Below, piece after piece: positions 1 through 7,819 of a stretch of DNA of 64,000 nt (position 1 is the stretch's first letter; every line of letters starts with the position of its first letter). Under the pieces are notes generated by a model. The model searched no databases. It was not told where the DNA came from and saw only the letters and a list, made by a program, of their open reading frames with translations. This DNA is from Winogradskyella vidalii (GTDB taxonomy: Bacteria; Bacteroidota; Bacteroidia; Flavobacteriales; Flavobacteriaceae): the NCBI RefSeq assembly GCF_013403955.1, contig NZ_JABFDG010000006.1:1-64000 (forward strand). Reading direction: 5' to 3'. Both the position numbers and the translations under genes were made by a program.

Positions 1-47
1 GAAATCAGAAGTAAAATTGTCAATATAATTCCTATTATTTTATTCAA
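1..47 (-). CDS. 5' end of a cassette gene cut by the window edge
   Basis: A reading frame beginning at a TTG codon (complement of 45-47) runs off the left edge and encodes about 15 residues starting (M)NKIIGIILTILLLIS, which looks like a signal peptide or membrane anchor. It starts 25 bases from the cassette boundary at 73, as the other cassette genes do. Only the first codons are visible, so the product is unknown. TTG starts recur in this array (also 778, 2707 and 7811). Confidence 0.4.
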   Translation of the reverse strand, partial: MNKIIGIILTILLLI

Positions 48-72
48 TTCGTGAGTTTTCTCAAATTATGCA

Positions 73-201
73 CAACGGTTTTGTGTATGGTTAGTTGCGT
101 GGTTAAGCAACTAAGTTAGTAAACTTTAACAAACCCGTGAAAATTCCGCAGGAATTTTCGCAAGTAGGCAAGAACCTAGCAATTAATTATACACGGTGTT
201 G
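73..201. repeat. Cassette-separating palindromic repeat, copy 1 (type A)
   Basis: 129 bp bounded by CAAC and GTTG. Left arm: CAAC, 6-nt spacer GGTTTT, GTGTAT, GG, TTAG, TTGC. Right arm: GCAA, TTAA, TT, ATACAC, GGT, GTTG. Internal hairpins TTAGTTGC/GCAACTAA and GAAAATTCC/GGAATTTTC. The outer flank on the left reads GCACAAC and belongs to a cassette outside the window. Confidence 0.9.
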
Positions 202-310
202 TAAAACGTTTTTTTTCTTAGTTTATTTTTTTTTAAACTCAATTTTTTAATTCCATTTCCGCAACGTTTGTGATTTAATTTTTTCACAGATTTAAAATCC
301 TGTTTTTTCG

Positions 311-778
311 TTATTCTACTTTGATAAACTTTCCAGAATTTGAAATTACGTGTAAATTCACACGCATAGTAAATTCAAAAGTGTCTTTTTTGCAATCAGT
401 TATCTCGTAATAAGATTTTCCTTGAGAAATCAAAGCTTTTTGAATTTCTGTCAGCGAGTCAGTTTTCTTTTCCAATGAATTAAGTCGAAAACTATTTGCT
501 CCAATTTTTTCAAATTCGTATTTACGTTTTATATCAGAGTTTATTTTAGTTACATTTTTTCCATTTAGTTCAAATTCCCATTTTGGATATTGAGAAAATT
601 CTTTGTCATAAACCACTTTATATTTTCCATTTTTTAATTCGCACGAGTAATTAGTTTCGTTAAAAGCTAAATCCTCACGCGTTTCTCCGAAGAAATTAGC
701 AACAACAAATCCGAACCCAATAAAAGCAAACCAGCCTATTGTTAGAATTATGAACGATATTTTCAAAATTTTCTTCAA
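311..778 (-). CDS. Membrane-anchored hypothetical protein (cassette 1)
   Basis: This 155-residue protein has one strongly hydrophobic segment at residues 8-30 after MKKILK, then a polar domain with no motif I recognise. It is most likely a membrane-anchored or secreted small protein. The only reasonable start is a TTG codon at 776-778, supported by the MKK-type leader that follows. The start lies 8 bases from the cassette boundary at 787, so there is no room for a private promoter between boundary and gene. The cassette ends are GTTGTAAAAC (198-207) and GTTTTACAAC (781-790), the same 10-mers as in cassette 6. Function unknown. Confidence 0.7.
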   Translation of the reverse strand: MKKILKISFIILTIGWFAFIGFGFVVANFFGETREDLAFNETNYSCELKNGKYKVVYDKEFSQYPKWEFELNGKNVTKINSDIKRKYEFEKIGANSFRLNSLEKKTDSLTEIQKALISQGKSYYEITDCKKDTFEFTMRVNLHVISNSGKFIKVE

Positions 779-786
779 ATGTTTTA

Positions 787-975
787 CAACGGTATTGTGT
801 ATGAAACGTAGCGTGTAAAAAGATACTACATTTTGGGTTTAACACTGAGCCAAATTTTTATATTTTGATTTTAACTTATCAATCTTAAAAGCCAAATTTA
901 AAAATTTGGCGGTCTTTGTAAATAAGCACCACCTTTGGTTTGGCACTTATTAGCTATGTTTTATACACCTTGTTG
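787..975. repeat. Cassette-separating palindromic repeat, copy 2 (divergent, long)
   Basis: 189 bp, same architecture as the type A copies with different stem sequence. Left arm: CAAC, GGTATT, GTGTAT, G, AAAC, G, TAGC. Right arm: GCTA, T, GTTT, T, ATACAC, CTT, GTTG. The internal hairpin is GCCAAATTT/AAATTTGGC at 891-910 in place of the GAAAATTCC hairpin. Conservation of pairing with changed sequence argues that the fold is what matters. Confidence 0.85.
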
Positions 976-991
976 GGCGTAGTAATTTTTC

Positions 992-2707
992 TTAACTAAT
1001 AGTCAATAATGACTTATATCTAAGAATTGTCAACTCTATTTCATTTTCAGGATATATGTAATCAATATAAATTGCATACATCATTTCTTCTCCTTGACTT
1101 TCCGAGTCATATAACTGATGTTGAATATTTAAATCCCACTTTCTTCCTGACCAATATCTGTTTTCTTTAATTAGTTCAATCTCGTCTCCTGTTAAATATC
1201 CTTCTCCAGAGTTATCCAATCCATAAATCATAGTAATTTCAGAAATCATTAGGCTCAACATTTTTATATCTAAACTTCCATCTAATCTTGATAGGGTCAG
1301 GTTACTTGATTTATGAAAATTAGAATTATCAGAGAATACTTTGATTATAGCATTGTCAAAAAAGTTAAACTCAGGTTTATCTAACGTGATATGGTAGTCC
1401 TCTAAAAACCCGGAATCCTGTTGTTCTGTATTAACCTTTACCGAAGACTCAATTAAAGAAACGAAATCATTATTTAATGCTTCAAGTATGTTTTTTTCTA
1501 TTACTTTTTTCTCAGGTGTAATATTTACGGAGAACATCAATAATCGCATTTTGGGTTGAATAAGGTATTTTAAGGTAAACGTTACATTTTTGAAATACCA
1601 AATGGTAATTAGTTCCTCCTCAGCTTTTTTGGTTCTACCTTTTGCAAGTTTCTTAATTTTATCTATTTCTCTAAAAGAAGAGTGACGTGTGTCATCGAAT
1701 ATTCCCCCTCCAAGTGTTTTATACAGTTCTTTTGAAATTAGGGTGATTCTTTCGTAGTCTCTACTTGTTGTAAACAAATGATAAATCCTCTCTCCATTGC
1801 GCATTATCTTTACTTCGATTTCTTTGAATAAATCAAAATAATTTACTCCATTTTTATAGTATACCTCAATTACACCTTCTTCAGCATCCATTTTATTGAG
1901 AGGGATTCCGCTGTGCACAATTCTGTTCGTATCCCAAATTTCAAGTTTTAATTGATTAAATACAATATCACGATTGCTATAAATCAACTTCTTACAGAAT
2001 GTACTTAAAGAGAAATAATGGTTGTCATTAAAAACAAAATCATTTATTAGAGAAGTAGATTCCCAAGGAACTTGATTTCCCTTTGTTATCTTAATTACTG
2101 ACTGTCTAACATTCTGAAGTACTTTAATAATTGTCATATCTGGTGCAATAATCTCATCAAGTAATTCAGAAGTGTATAGTCCATTTTGCCCTTCTCCATC
2201 AGAAGCAGTTTTGTTTGGAGCTGTGGAGTAAGCAATTAATGTTCCATATGGAGCGCTCATATATGATAGACCTTGATTTGTAGGTGACCTTTCCCATGAC
2301 CTTTCAAAAGGATTGTTTCGACACGCATCAAGGACAACAAGATTAATTGAGTTGCTCGCATCTTCCATTAATGAAAGAATCAAATTTGCATTTATACAGT
2401 CATATTCTACCTGATTCTCACTTTTCGGGTTGGCATCAGATGGAATTAAATAGTTTAATCCTTTTACTTGAATTCCGTGTCCAGCAAAATAGAACATTCC
2501 TACCTCATAGTCATTTAGTTTATCTCCAAATTCATTTATAGCAATTTTGAAGTCCTTATAATTTGAATCCTTTAGTGTAATTACATCAAACCCTAATTTT
2601 TCTAGAACGATAGCCATAGAATTGGCGTCATTTACAGGATTCTTTAGTGAATTTGCATTTTCATATTTTGAAATCCCAATTATTAATGCTAATCTTTTCT
2701 CTTGCAA
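992..2707 (-). CDS. Caspase-like (peptidase C14) protein with unknown C-terminal half (cassette 2)
   Basis: This 571-residue protein opens with a caspase/metacaspase domain (about residues 1-230): the strand RLALIIGISKY, the catalytic histidine in YFAGHGIQ, and the catalytic cysteine in LDACRNNPF. Both dyad residues are present, so an active cysteine peptidase is likely. There is no signal peptide or membrane segment, suggesting a cytoplasmic enzyme. Residues 240-571 match nothing I recognise and could sense a ligand or partner. Caspase-like proteases occur in bacterial abortive-infection systems, but no partner gene sits in this cassette. The start is TTG at 2705-2707, 22 bases from the cassette boundary; no ATG lies near. 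Confidence 0.85.
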   Translation of the reverse strand: MQEKRLALIIGISKYENANSLKNPVNDANSMAIVLEKLGFDVITLKDSNYKDFKIAINEFGDKLNDYEVGMFYFAGHGIQVKGLNYLIPSDANPKSENQVEYDCINANLILSLMEDASNSINLVVLDACRNNPFERSWERSPTNQGLSYMSAPYGTLIAYSTAPNKTASDGEGQNGLYTSELLDEIIAPDMTIIKVLQNVRQSVIKITKGNQVPWESTSLINDFVFNDNHYFSLSTFCKKLIYSNRDIVFNQLKLEIWDTNRIVHSGIPLNKMDAEEGVIEVYYKNGVNYFDLFKEIEVKIMRNGERIYHLFTTSRDYERITLISKELYKTLGGGIFDDTRHSSFREIDKIKKLAKGRTKKAEEELITIWYFKNVTFTLKYLIQPKMRLLMFSVNITPEKKVIEKNILEALNNDFVSLIESSVKVNTEQQDSGFLEDYHITLDKPEFNFFDNAIIKVFSDNSNFHKSSNLTLSRLDGSLDIKMLSLMISEITMIYGLDNSGEGYLTGDEIELIKENRYWSGRKWDLNIQHQLYDSESQGEEMMYAIYIDYIYPENEIELTILRYKSLLTIS

Positions 2708-2729
2708 TCGATTTGTTTTTTATTACGCC

Positions 2730-2857
2730 CAACGTGTTTGTGTATGGTTAGTTGCGTGGTTTGGCAACTAAGTTAGCAAACATTTACGAACCCGTGAATA
2801 TTCCGCAGGAATATTCGCAAGTAGGCTCAATAAAGCAATTAATTATACACGGTGTTG
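2730..2857. repeat. Cassette-separating palindromic repeat, copy 3 (type A)
   Basis: 128 bp with the standard arms. The internal hairpin is GAATATTCC/GGAATATTC, where other copies have GAAAATTCC/GGAATTTTC. This is a paired A-to-T and T-to-A change that keeps the stem. The left flank reads GCCCAAC, which happens to fit the integron RYYYAAC box. Confidence 0.9.
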
Positions 2858-2860
2858 TGG

Positions 2861-3544
2861 TTAGTTTTTTATTTCCACTTTCAAATATTTTATTTCCTTT
2901 TCGCAACTTGTTTGAAATTCAGATTCAAGTTTTAAATAGTAACTATTATTTGAAACTTTAGATTCAATCGTTCTCCAACCTTGAATTCCAATAACGTACT
3001 GTTCTTTCGTTTTTAAATCCGTTAATGCAATTTCCTCTTCTCCATAATAGTTTGAGTGAGAAATGGCTGTTTCTCCATCTGAAGTCAAAGGTTTTCCCAT
3101 TGTAAAACAAGTCAGTCCGTTTTTCAAGTCAACTGATAAAAATCCCCAACCCTCAAATTCAGTAATTTCAATTAATGCGTTTCCGCAATAAGTTCCCTTA
3201 AATTCGTAATTTGAATATCCTTTTTCTTTTAATAAATATTTACAGGCTTTTAATTCAGGTGTTTTTATTCCAATTCCATTATTAGCATTTGCTGGAAATG
3301 TATAGCAAGAGTCTTTAAGTTTGAAAATTTCAGGATATTTTTTGGTCAGTTCAATTTCAGATATTGGCTTAAAATCAATAAATTTTTCTGAAATTCTAAC
3401 AACTTTATCATATTCCGATTTGTCAATAAGTTCCGATTTTCCATTTAGAATATTCGACAAATTCCGTATTACAAAATCACAATCTTGAGCCCAAGAAGTT
3501 TGGAAAATGGTAAGTAGAAATATTAAAATTAGTCTTATTTTCAT
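2861..3544 (-). CDS. Secreted hypothetical protein (cassette 3)
   Basis: This 227-residue protein begins with a clear signal peptide (MKIRLILIFLLTIFQTSWAQ, cleavage after AQ) and so is exported to the periplasm or outer face. The mature part holds six or so cysteines, including CDF near its N terminus and CGNAL and CFTMG further on, and has no catalytic motif that I recognise. ATG start at 3542-3544 lies 19 bases from the cassette boundary. The stop lies 3 bases past the other boundary at 2857, so the gene fills the cassette almost exactly. Function unknown. Confidence 0.75.
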   Translation of the reverse strand: MKIRLILIFLLTIFQTSWAQDCDFVIRNLSNILNGKSELIDKSEYDKVVRISEKFIDFKPISEIELTKKYPEIFKLKDSCYTFPANANNGIGIKTPELKACKYLLKEKGYSNYEFKGTYCGNALIEITEFEGWGFLSVDLKNGLTCFTMGKPLTSDGETAISHSNYYGEEEIALTDLKTKEQYVIGIQGWRTIESKVSNNSYYLKLESEFQTSCEKEIKYLKVEIKN

Positions 3545-3563
3545 TGGTCTGTCAAATTAACCA

Positions 3564-3689
3564 CAACGTGTTTGTGTATGAGTTAGTTGCGTGGTTTGGC
3601 AACTAAGTTACTAAATATTTACCGAATAGAAAATCCGAGAGGATTTTCGTACGTAAGCTCTATAAAGCAATTAATTATACACGGTGTTA
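3564..3689. repeat. Cassette-separating palindromic repeat, copy 4 (type A)
   Basis: 126 bp. The left stem carries one extra base (GTGTATGAGTTAG). The internal hairpin is GAAAATCC/GGATTTTC, one pair shorter than usual but still paired. The right boundary reads GTTA rather than GTTG and is matched by TAAC at the far end of the following cassette (4131-4134). Confidence 0.88.
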
Positions 3690-4130
3690 ACTGTAGTAAT
3701 TACTTGGTTTTTATTTATTTGAGTGTTTTCGATTTCTTGATATTCCACAATATTTATATTCCGATGATTCTGAATTAATTTTAATTATTAAACCTCTAAT
3801 TTAGAAAAAAAAATCGAGCGATGCTCGATTTCCTCTAAGTTCGGCTTTTACAAACTTGCTAAAATTCCGACTGAGTGAATTTCAACAGTTTTCAATTCGG
3901 ATTTGAGTGAGAATTCCGATTGAGTAAGATTCCAATTCCAATTAATCAAACGAGCTAAAATTCCAATGTATTTTCATTCAGATTTCGAGTGAGAAATTCG
4001 TGCGTTATGTTTATCAATCTAATCTTTTAAAATTCAGAATTCGAGTGAGATTTTTGCATTTTATTCGGCTTAAGTAACTTGATTTTTTTTGCTGAAAATT
4101 CCGAATTTGATTGCGCTGCGTTATTACAGT
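3690..4130 (-). other. Gene-less cassette 4, possible ncRNA
   Basis: This cassette has proper complementary ends, GTTAACTGTA (3686-3695) and TACAGTTAAC (4125-4134), but no open frame longer than about a dozen codons on the minus strand. It contains five degenerate copies of a roughly 20-bp motif around ATTC-GA-TT-GAGTGAG (about 3864-3880, 3895-3915, 3913-3933, 3976-3999, 4032-4052). An intrinsic terminator facing the array's coding direction sits at 3804-3831. A small RNA or a decayed gene would both fit; which is unknown. Confidence 0.45.
3804..3831 (-). terminator. Intrinsic terminator in cassette 4
   Basis: Perfect 9-bp stem AAATCGAGC (3811-3819) / GCTCGATTT (3823-3831) with a 3-base loop. 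On the minus strand it is followed by a run of about nine T. It should stop minus-strand transcription coming from cassettes 5-9 before cassettes 3, 2 and 1. Confidence 0.75.
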
Positions 4131-4324
4131 TAACGGTTTTGGCTAGGATTAGTACGGGAAGAAAAGGAGCAGAGCCTTTTCGAACACGGACTAAGCCGAA
4201 GCCTTTTTTTTGGTTTTATTTTTCTTATTCTAAAGCCAAATCAAAAAGGATTTGGCGACTTAGTAAATATACACAAAACTTTGAGCAAGAACCAAAACCC
4301 GTATTAATTTTAGCCGGTGTTGTA
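4131..4324. repeat. Cassette-separating palindromic repeat, copy 5 (most divergent)
   Basis: 194 bp. Left arm: TAAC, GGTTTT, GGCTA, GG, ATTAG, TACGGG. Right arm: CCCGTA, TTAAT, TT, TAGCC, GGT, GTTG. Nearly all paired bases differ from type A, but the 6-nt/3-nt spacers, the GG opposite TT and the final G opposite T are all kept. Inner hairpins are GAAAAGG/CCTTTTC and GCCAAATC (4235-4242)/GATTTGGC (4249-4256). Confidence 0.8.
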
Positions 4325-4379
4325 CACAGTTTTATTTTGGTGTATTAAAATTTCTAATGTACTTTTTTTATATTTAATT

Positions 4380-5213
4380 TCAGAAGTTTTTTAATTTTTC
4401 AGGTTTAAAATTAAATATTTTAGATAAAGCTATTAGTTTCTCTTCTGGAATTGATTCATCATTTTCAATAGTAAACCACTGTTTAATAGTTTCAGAAGTC
4501 TCACCTATTTCAGCACCAATTACTCCATAAACATTCTTTTTAGGAATATCGTTTTGAAATAAAAGACTAATTATTAAGTCAAAATGGTATTTGTTTCTTT
4601 TAAATTTTTTCAATCTTTTTCTAAACTTCAAGTAATCTTCCAGCTCATATTCCCATGATACTTTAAATGATTCTAATAATTTGTTAGAAATCGTTAAGTT
4701 TTTCAAGCCAACAGAACTTATGTTGAAATAGCAGTTAATATCGCAACGTTTTATTTTATAGCCTTCTAGATACATAGCATAAATTAACTCACCATTAGTA
4801 ACATAGTTTCCTAAATGTCTTTCAAGTTCATGCTTTAAACCGTAAGAACTTCTTTTTAAATTAAAAGATTTCGTTTTAGTAAAATATTTTTTGATTTCAG
4901 CCCTTATTTTTTCTATTTTTTGGATTTCAGAGAAAGTCGAAGAATCAATTTTCTCATTTCCGTTTGAAAATCCATTATGGCATAAACCAATTAATTTATT
5001 TATATCTACTATAGATAATTTGTCATACGGATTATGTTTTTTGGTTTCAATAGATTCTTTGTTTTCGTTAAGGAAATGTTTCCAATTATTGAATCCAAAT
5101 TTTTCAACAGTAAGATTTAAAGCTTCGTGGTGAGAAATATTTTGTTCTTTTTTAAGTTTTTTAGCGAGTCTTTTTACATAATCTACGTTATGTTTATTAA
5201 CATTTTTTTTCAT
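4380..5213 (-). CDS. Hypothetical protein with an N-terminal HxEAL-type helical domain (cassette 5)
   Basis: About 277 residues from ATG 5211-5213; an upstream non-ATG extension of 8 codons is less likely. Residues 10-45 (RLAKKLKKEQNISHHEAL, then FGFNNWKHF) resemble the short helical segment found at the N terminus of many glyoxalase-superfamily-like and toxin-associated proteins. The rest is charged and helical, with no enzyme motif that I recognise. The last 60 residues (around IGAEIGETSETIKQWF) look like a helix-turn-helix, so DNA binding is possible. Unlike the other cassette genes it has a 212-base leader, with a candidate promoter at 5363-5370. Confidence 0.7.
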   Translation of the reverse strand: MKKNVNKHNVDYVKRLAKKLKKEQNISHHEALNLTVEKFGFNNWKHFLNENKESIETKKHNPYDKLSIVDINKLIGLCHNGFSNGNEKIDSSTFSEIQKIEKIRAEIKKYFTKTKSFNLKRSSYGLKHELERHLGNYVTNGELIYAMYLEGYKIKRCDINCYFNISSVGLKNLTISNKLLESFKVSWEYELEDYLKFRKRLKKFKRNKYHFDLIISLLFQNDIPKKNVYGVIGAEIGETSETIKQWFTIENDESIPEEKLIALSKIFNFKPEKLKNF

Positions 5214-5246
5214 CTTAAAATATATTTGTATTCGCAAGATAAAATG

Positions 5247-5364
5247 TCACTCATCAACCATTCTCAAAAAGCGAGAATATATTCGATTAAAATATGTTCG
5301 TAAGTAAACGGTGTTGATACAACTTTTCTTTGATGAGTGAATTGCTTCCGAGTAAAGCAATTCA
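5247..5364. repeat. Inverted repeats and a decayed copy of the array repeat in the cassette 5 leader
   Basis: TCACTCATCAA (5247-5257) is inverted at 5330-5340. Between them, 5297-5318 reads GTTCGTAAGTAA then ACGGTGTTG, which matches the right part of a type A repeat with the middle deleted. A second hairpin, TGAATTGCTT (5338-5347)/AAGCAATTCA (5355-5364), follows. This looks like a dead or nested site inside cassette 5, or a structured leader. Confidence 0.5.
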
Positions 5365-5370
5365 AAGATA
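5363..5370 (-). promoter_or_regulatory. Candidate -7 box TATCTTTG of cassette 5
   Basis: An exact TAnnTTTG match on the minus strand, about 150 bases upstream of the cassette 5 start codon and just upstream of a 10-bp hairpin. No good TTG -33 element was identified. Eight-base matches can occur by chance. Confidence 0.35.
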
Positions 5371-5425
5371 CAATTTAATTTCTATAAAAAATTCATAATA
5401 GAATAGGTTATTTCAAAATTGTGTA

Positions 5426-5554
5426 CAACGTGTTTGTGTATGATTAGTTGCGTGGTTAAGCAACTAATTTAGCAAACTTTTACGAACCCGTGAAAATTCC
5501 GCAGGAATTTTCGCAAGTAAGGAAGAACAGAGCAATTAATTATAAACGTTGTTG
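5426..5554. repeat. Cassette-separating palindromic repeat, copy 6 (type A)
   Basis: 129 bp. The right arm is slightly degraded (ATAAAC GTT GTTG instead of ATACAC GGT GTTG), giving one G/A mismatch in the outer stem. The inner hairpins are intact. Confidence 0.88.
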
Positions 5555-5561
5555 TAAAACG

Positions 5562-6131
5562 TTATTTTTTATTATTCAGCGGAAATGTAATTCCGACTGC
5601 AAATGCTCCAACGAATTGTTGAACTGATGGTTGAAAATAATAAGTAAACCCTAAATCAACATTATTATTTTTTCCTAATTCGAGTCCAATTGCGAAAGGT
5701 ATATGATAAATTATACCACCTTTATCGATATTGTCAAATGCTGTTAATGTTTCAAATTTTCCAATTGAGGTTCCTATTCCAATTTCAACATATGGTGCAA
5801 CCCAAGGAATTGGCGCACGAACTCTTGCTTTCCCACCAAGCAAAAATGCTTTTGATTCTGCTATTTCATTAGTAGGATTGTCATTTAAATCTTTTCCGTC
5901 AGAATTTGTCAAAATAAAACCAGCGTAAGGCCTTAATTCAAACCAAGAAGTGACTTTTAATACTAATTCTCCTTGTGCAAAAAAACCATCATCAGCAACA
6001 TCGTCAATACTATTATATGGAAAACTAACACCATATCCAATTTGAGCATTTATTGATTTTTCTTTTACAAACTGTGCTTCAGCTAAATTTGAAGTCAGTA
6101 CTATTATTAATATTATCAGAGTTTTTTTCAT
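5562..6131 (-). CDS. Small outer-membrane beta-barrel protein (cassette 6)
   Basis: A 189-residue protein with a signal peptide (MKKTLIILIIVLTSNLAEAQ) followed by alternating hydrophobic/polar strands and glycines (for example AQIGYGVSFPY, LRPYAGFIL, APYVEIGIG, FAIGLELG). It ends with a strand ending in FPLN, the usual look of an 8-stranded OmpA/OmpW-type barrel. It should sit in the outer membrane. ATG at 6129-6131 lies 9 bases from the cassette boundary; the stop at 5562 lies 7 bases past the other. The cassette ends share GTTGTAAAACGTT with cassette 1. Confidence 0.8.
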   Translation of the reverse strand: MKKTLIILIIVLTSNLAEAQFVKEKSINAQIGYGVSFPYNSIDDVADDGFFAQGELVLKVTSWFELRPYAGFILTNSDGKDLNDNPTNEIAESKAFLLGGKARVRAPIPWVAPYVEIGIGTSIGKFETLTAFDNIDKGGIIYHIPFAIGLELGKNNNVDLGFTYYFQPSVQQFVGAFAVGITFPLNNKK

Positions 6132-6140
6132 AATGTTTTA

Positions 6141-6268
6141 CAACGGTCTTGTGTATGGTTAGTTGCGTGGTTCGGTAGCTAATTTAGCAAACTTTTACTT
6201 GCCAGAGAAAATTCCGAAGGAATTTTCGTAAGTAAGACTAAAAAAGCAATTAATTATACACGGTGTTG
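6141..6268. repeat. Cassette-separating palindromic repeat, copy 7 (type A)
   Basis: 128 bp, outer arms standard. The left inner hairpin is weakened (TTAGTTGC versus GTAGCTAA). The second hairpin GAAAATTCC/GGAATTTTC is kept with a changed loop (GAA for GCA). Its right arm supplies the last codons and stop of the cassette 7 gene. Confidence 0.9.
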
Positions 6269-6781
6269 TACGTAGGCTTTTATTGTTTCGTTCATTACTT
6301 CTTTAGGGTATTTCCAATTCATCATTTGGTTTGGTGAGCTATTCAATCCACTATTAATTTTTCGAAATGGTAAATTTTCAAAACTGCCATAGTCAATTTT
6401 CCAATCTTCAATACTATACATACAATTATTCAGAGAGCTGTTGGCACTTCTATCATTATTTGTTTCGCACAGTTTTATTTCTCCAATTATTTCACTTAAA
6501 GTTCCGTAATCAATTGCAATTCCGTCGTTTTTAAGTTGTGAATGAAGAGTTTCGGTAAATAGTTTCGTAATATCATTCAATTCGGATGCTTTTATGTCAG
6601 GAAGAATTAGCAAATATTTAGTAAGTTTATTTATAATTAACCAACATTTTTTTCTGTCCATATAAAAAATGGTCGCAACCCATTCGCCTAAAATTTTATT
6701 TTCGATTTCGTTTTTCTCAACAATCGATTTCTGAATGGTTTTTTCAAGTTTTCGTGTTGTATAAATTTGAGTGTAATTCAT
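6254..6781 (-). CDS. Hypothetical protein (cassette 7)
   Basis: 175 residues, soluble, without signal peptide. It is rich in charged residues and helices, with the segment GEWVATIFYMDRKKCWLIINK followed by a KYLLILPDIK strand. That resembles small DUF6933-like flavobacterial proteins in layout, but I cannot assign a family. ATG at 6779-6781 is 41 bases from the cassette boundary. The last residues, VQHRV and the TAA stop, are encoded by the flanking repeat copy 7, so the C terminus depends on the array element. Function unknown. Confidence 0.7.
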   Translation of the reverse strand: MNYTQIYTTRKLEKTIQKSIVEKNEIENKILGEWVATIFYMDRKKCWLIINKLTKYLLILPDIKASELNDITKLFTETLHSQLKNDGIAIDYGTLSEIIGEIKLCETNNDRSANSSLNNCMYSIEDWKIDYGSFENLPFRKINSGLNSSPNQMMNWKYPKEVMNETIKAYVQHRV

Positions 6782-6822
6782 TCAATATTTTCCTTATCTG
6801 AGTGTCTTTGGCAGCTTACGTA

Positions 6823-6951
6823 CAACGTGTTTGTGTATGGTTAGTTGCGTGGTTAAGCAACTAAATTAGTAAACTTTTACGAACCCGTGAAAATTCCGCA
6901 GGAATTTTCGCAAGTAGGCAAGAACAAAGCAATTAATTATACACGGTGTTG
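6823..6951. repeat. Cassette-separating palindromic repeat, copy 8 (type A)
   Basis: 129 bp, a near-consensus copy: arms CAAC-GTGTTT-GTGTAT-GG-TTAG-TTGC and GCAA-TTAA-TT-ATACAC-GGT-GTTG, with both inner hairpins perfect. Confidence 0.92.
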
Positions 6952-7811
6952 GCAATAGTTTTTATTTCTTTTCCTTTTATATTTCGAGGGTCAATTCCTT
7001 TAGTTTTTAATATTCTATAAATCCTAATAGGTAATGTGTCAGTATAATGTTTGTTATCTTCCGATTTTTTTTGATTTATAGTAATCTTCAATTTATTGGT
7101 GACTATTGAATCTGGAATACTCTTGTCAGCAAAAATTCGCAAATGGAATCGTTCTTCTGAGTACATTTCGTTTTCTCCAGCGAATTCTTCCCCTAAAGGT
7201 CTAATACTATCTTTAAAATTCTTAATGTCAAACTCCAAATTATTTAGATTTTCAGAAAGCTCTGTTCTAGCGATAATTTTGTTATTTGAACTTCCCATAA
7301 AGATTTTTAGTCCATAATTAGGGTGTAGTTTCTTGCTGCCAATTGTTGAATGATACATTTGACCTAAATATATTCCAGAGCTATCTTTTGGTAATGTAAA
7401 TTCAACAGCAAACTTTTTTTTCAGATATTCAATATAGCTTTTTGTTCTTAGTAAACCGAATTTATGTACGCCCCAATTGTTTCTTAAAGTTCCAAAAAGA
7501 CTATCTCTATTTTCAGAAAGTTCGTAATTAATTAAAATCCTATTAATTGAATCTTCTGGTGTTTCAGATAATTCCCAATAAAGATTAGGAAGTTCAAATT
7601 CAATTTGAGATTTATTGGCACTCCAATTTGTCTTTTCATCAGATTCGCCTGGAAATTTCAAAACTAAACTGTCAGGAAAAAAATGCCAAGTGCTAAATTC
7701 GCTTTCGATTGCACGCCAATTCCCGTTTAGTTCTTTTTCAGAAGAATTTTGTCCACAAGAAAAAGCCAATAGAAAAAGCAGAAAGTTCGATATGTAAACG
7801 GATTTTTTCAA
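6933..7811 (-). CDS. Lipoprotein of unknown function (cassette 8)
   Basis: A 292-residue protein with a lipoprotein signal peptide: MKKSVYISNFLLFLLAF then SCGQ, with cysteine 19 as the lipidated residue. The sequence after it is beta-rich (NWRAIESEFSTWHF, LVLKF, IEFELPNLYWEL). The first half reads like a lipocalin-type or META-type calycin repeat, which is a guess. Start is TTG at 7809-7811, 8 bases from the cassette boundary. The C terminus (NTVYN) and TAA stop come from repeat copy 8, in a different frame from that used by cassettes 7 and 9. Confidence 0.75.
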   Translation of the reverse strand: MKKSVYISNFLLFLLAFSCGQNSSEKELNGNWRAIESEFSTWHFFPDSLVLKFPGESDEKTNWSANKSQIEFELPNLYWELSETPEDSINRILINYELSENRDSLFGTLRNNWGVHKFGLLRTKSYIEYLKKKFAVEFTLPKDSSGIYLGQMYHSTIGSKKLHPNYGLKIFMGSSNNKIIARTELSENLNNLEFDIKNFKDSIRPLGEEFAGENEMYSEERFHLRIFADKSIPDSIVTNKLKITINQKKSEDNKHYTDTLPIRIYRILKTKGIDPRNIKGKEIKTIANTVYN

Positions 7812-7819
7812 ATTATTGC

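Noticed and set aside
2752..2961. Open frame starting MRGLATKL inside repeat copy 3
   Set aside because: It lies in the palindromic repeat. The same start occurs in copy 4 (3587-3778), so it is translated repeat sequence, not a gene.
4079..4348. 89-codon plus-strand frame
   Set aside because: It runs across the end of cassette 4 and repeat copy 5; no leader, no homologue recognised, and it runs opposite to the cassette genes.
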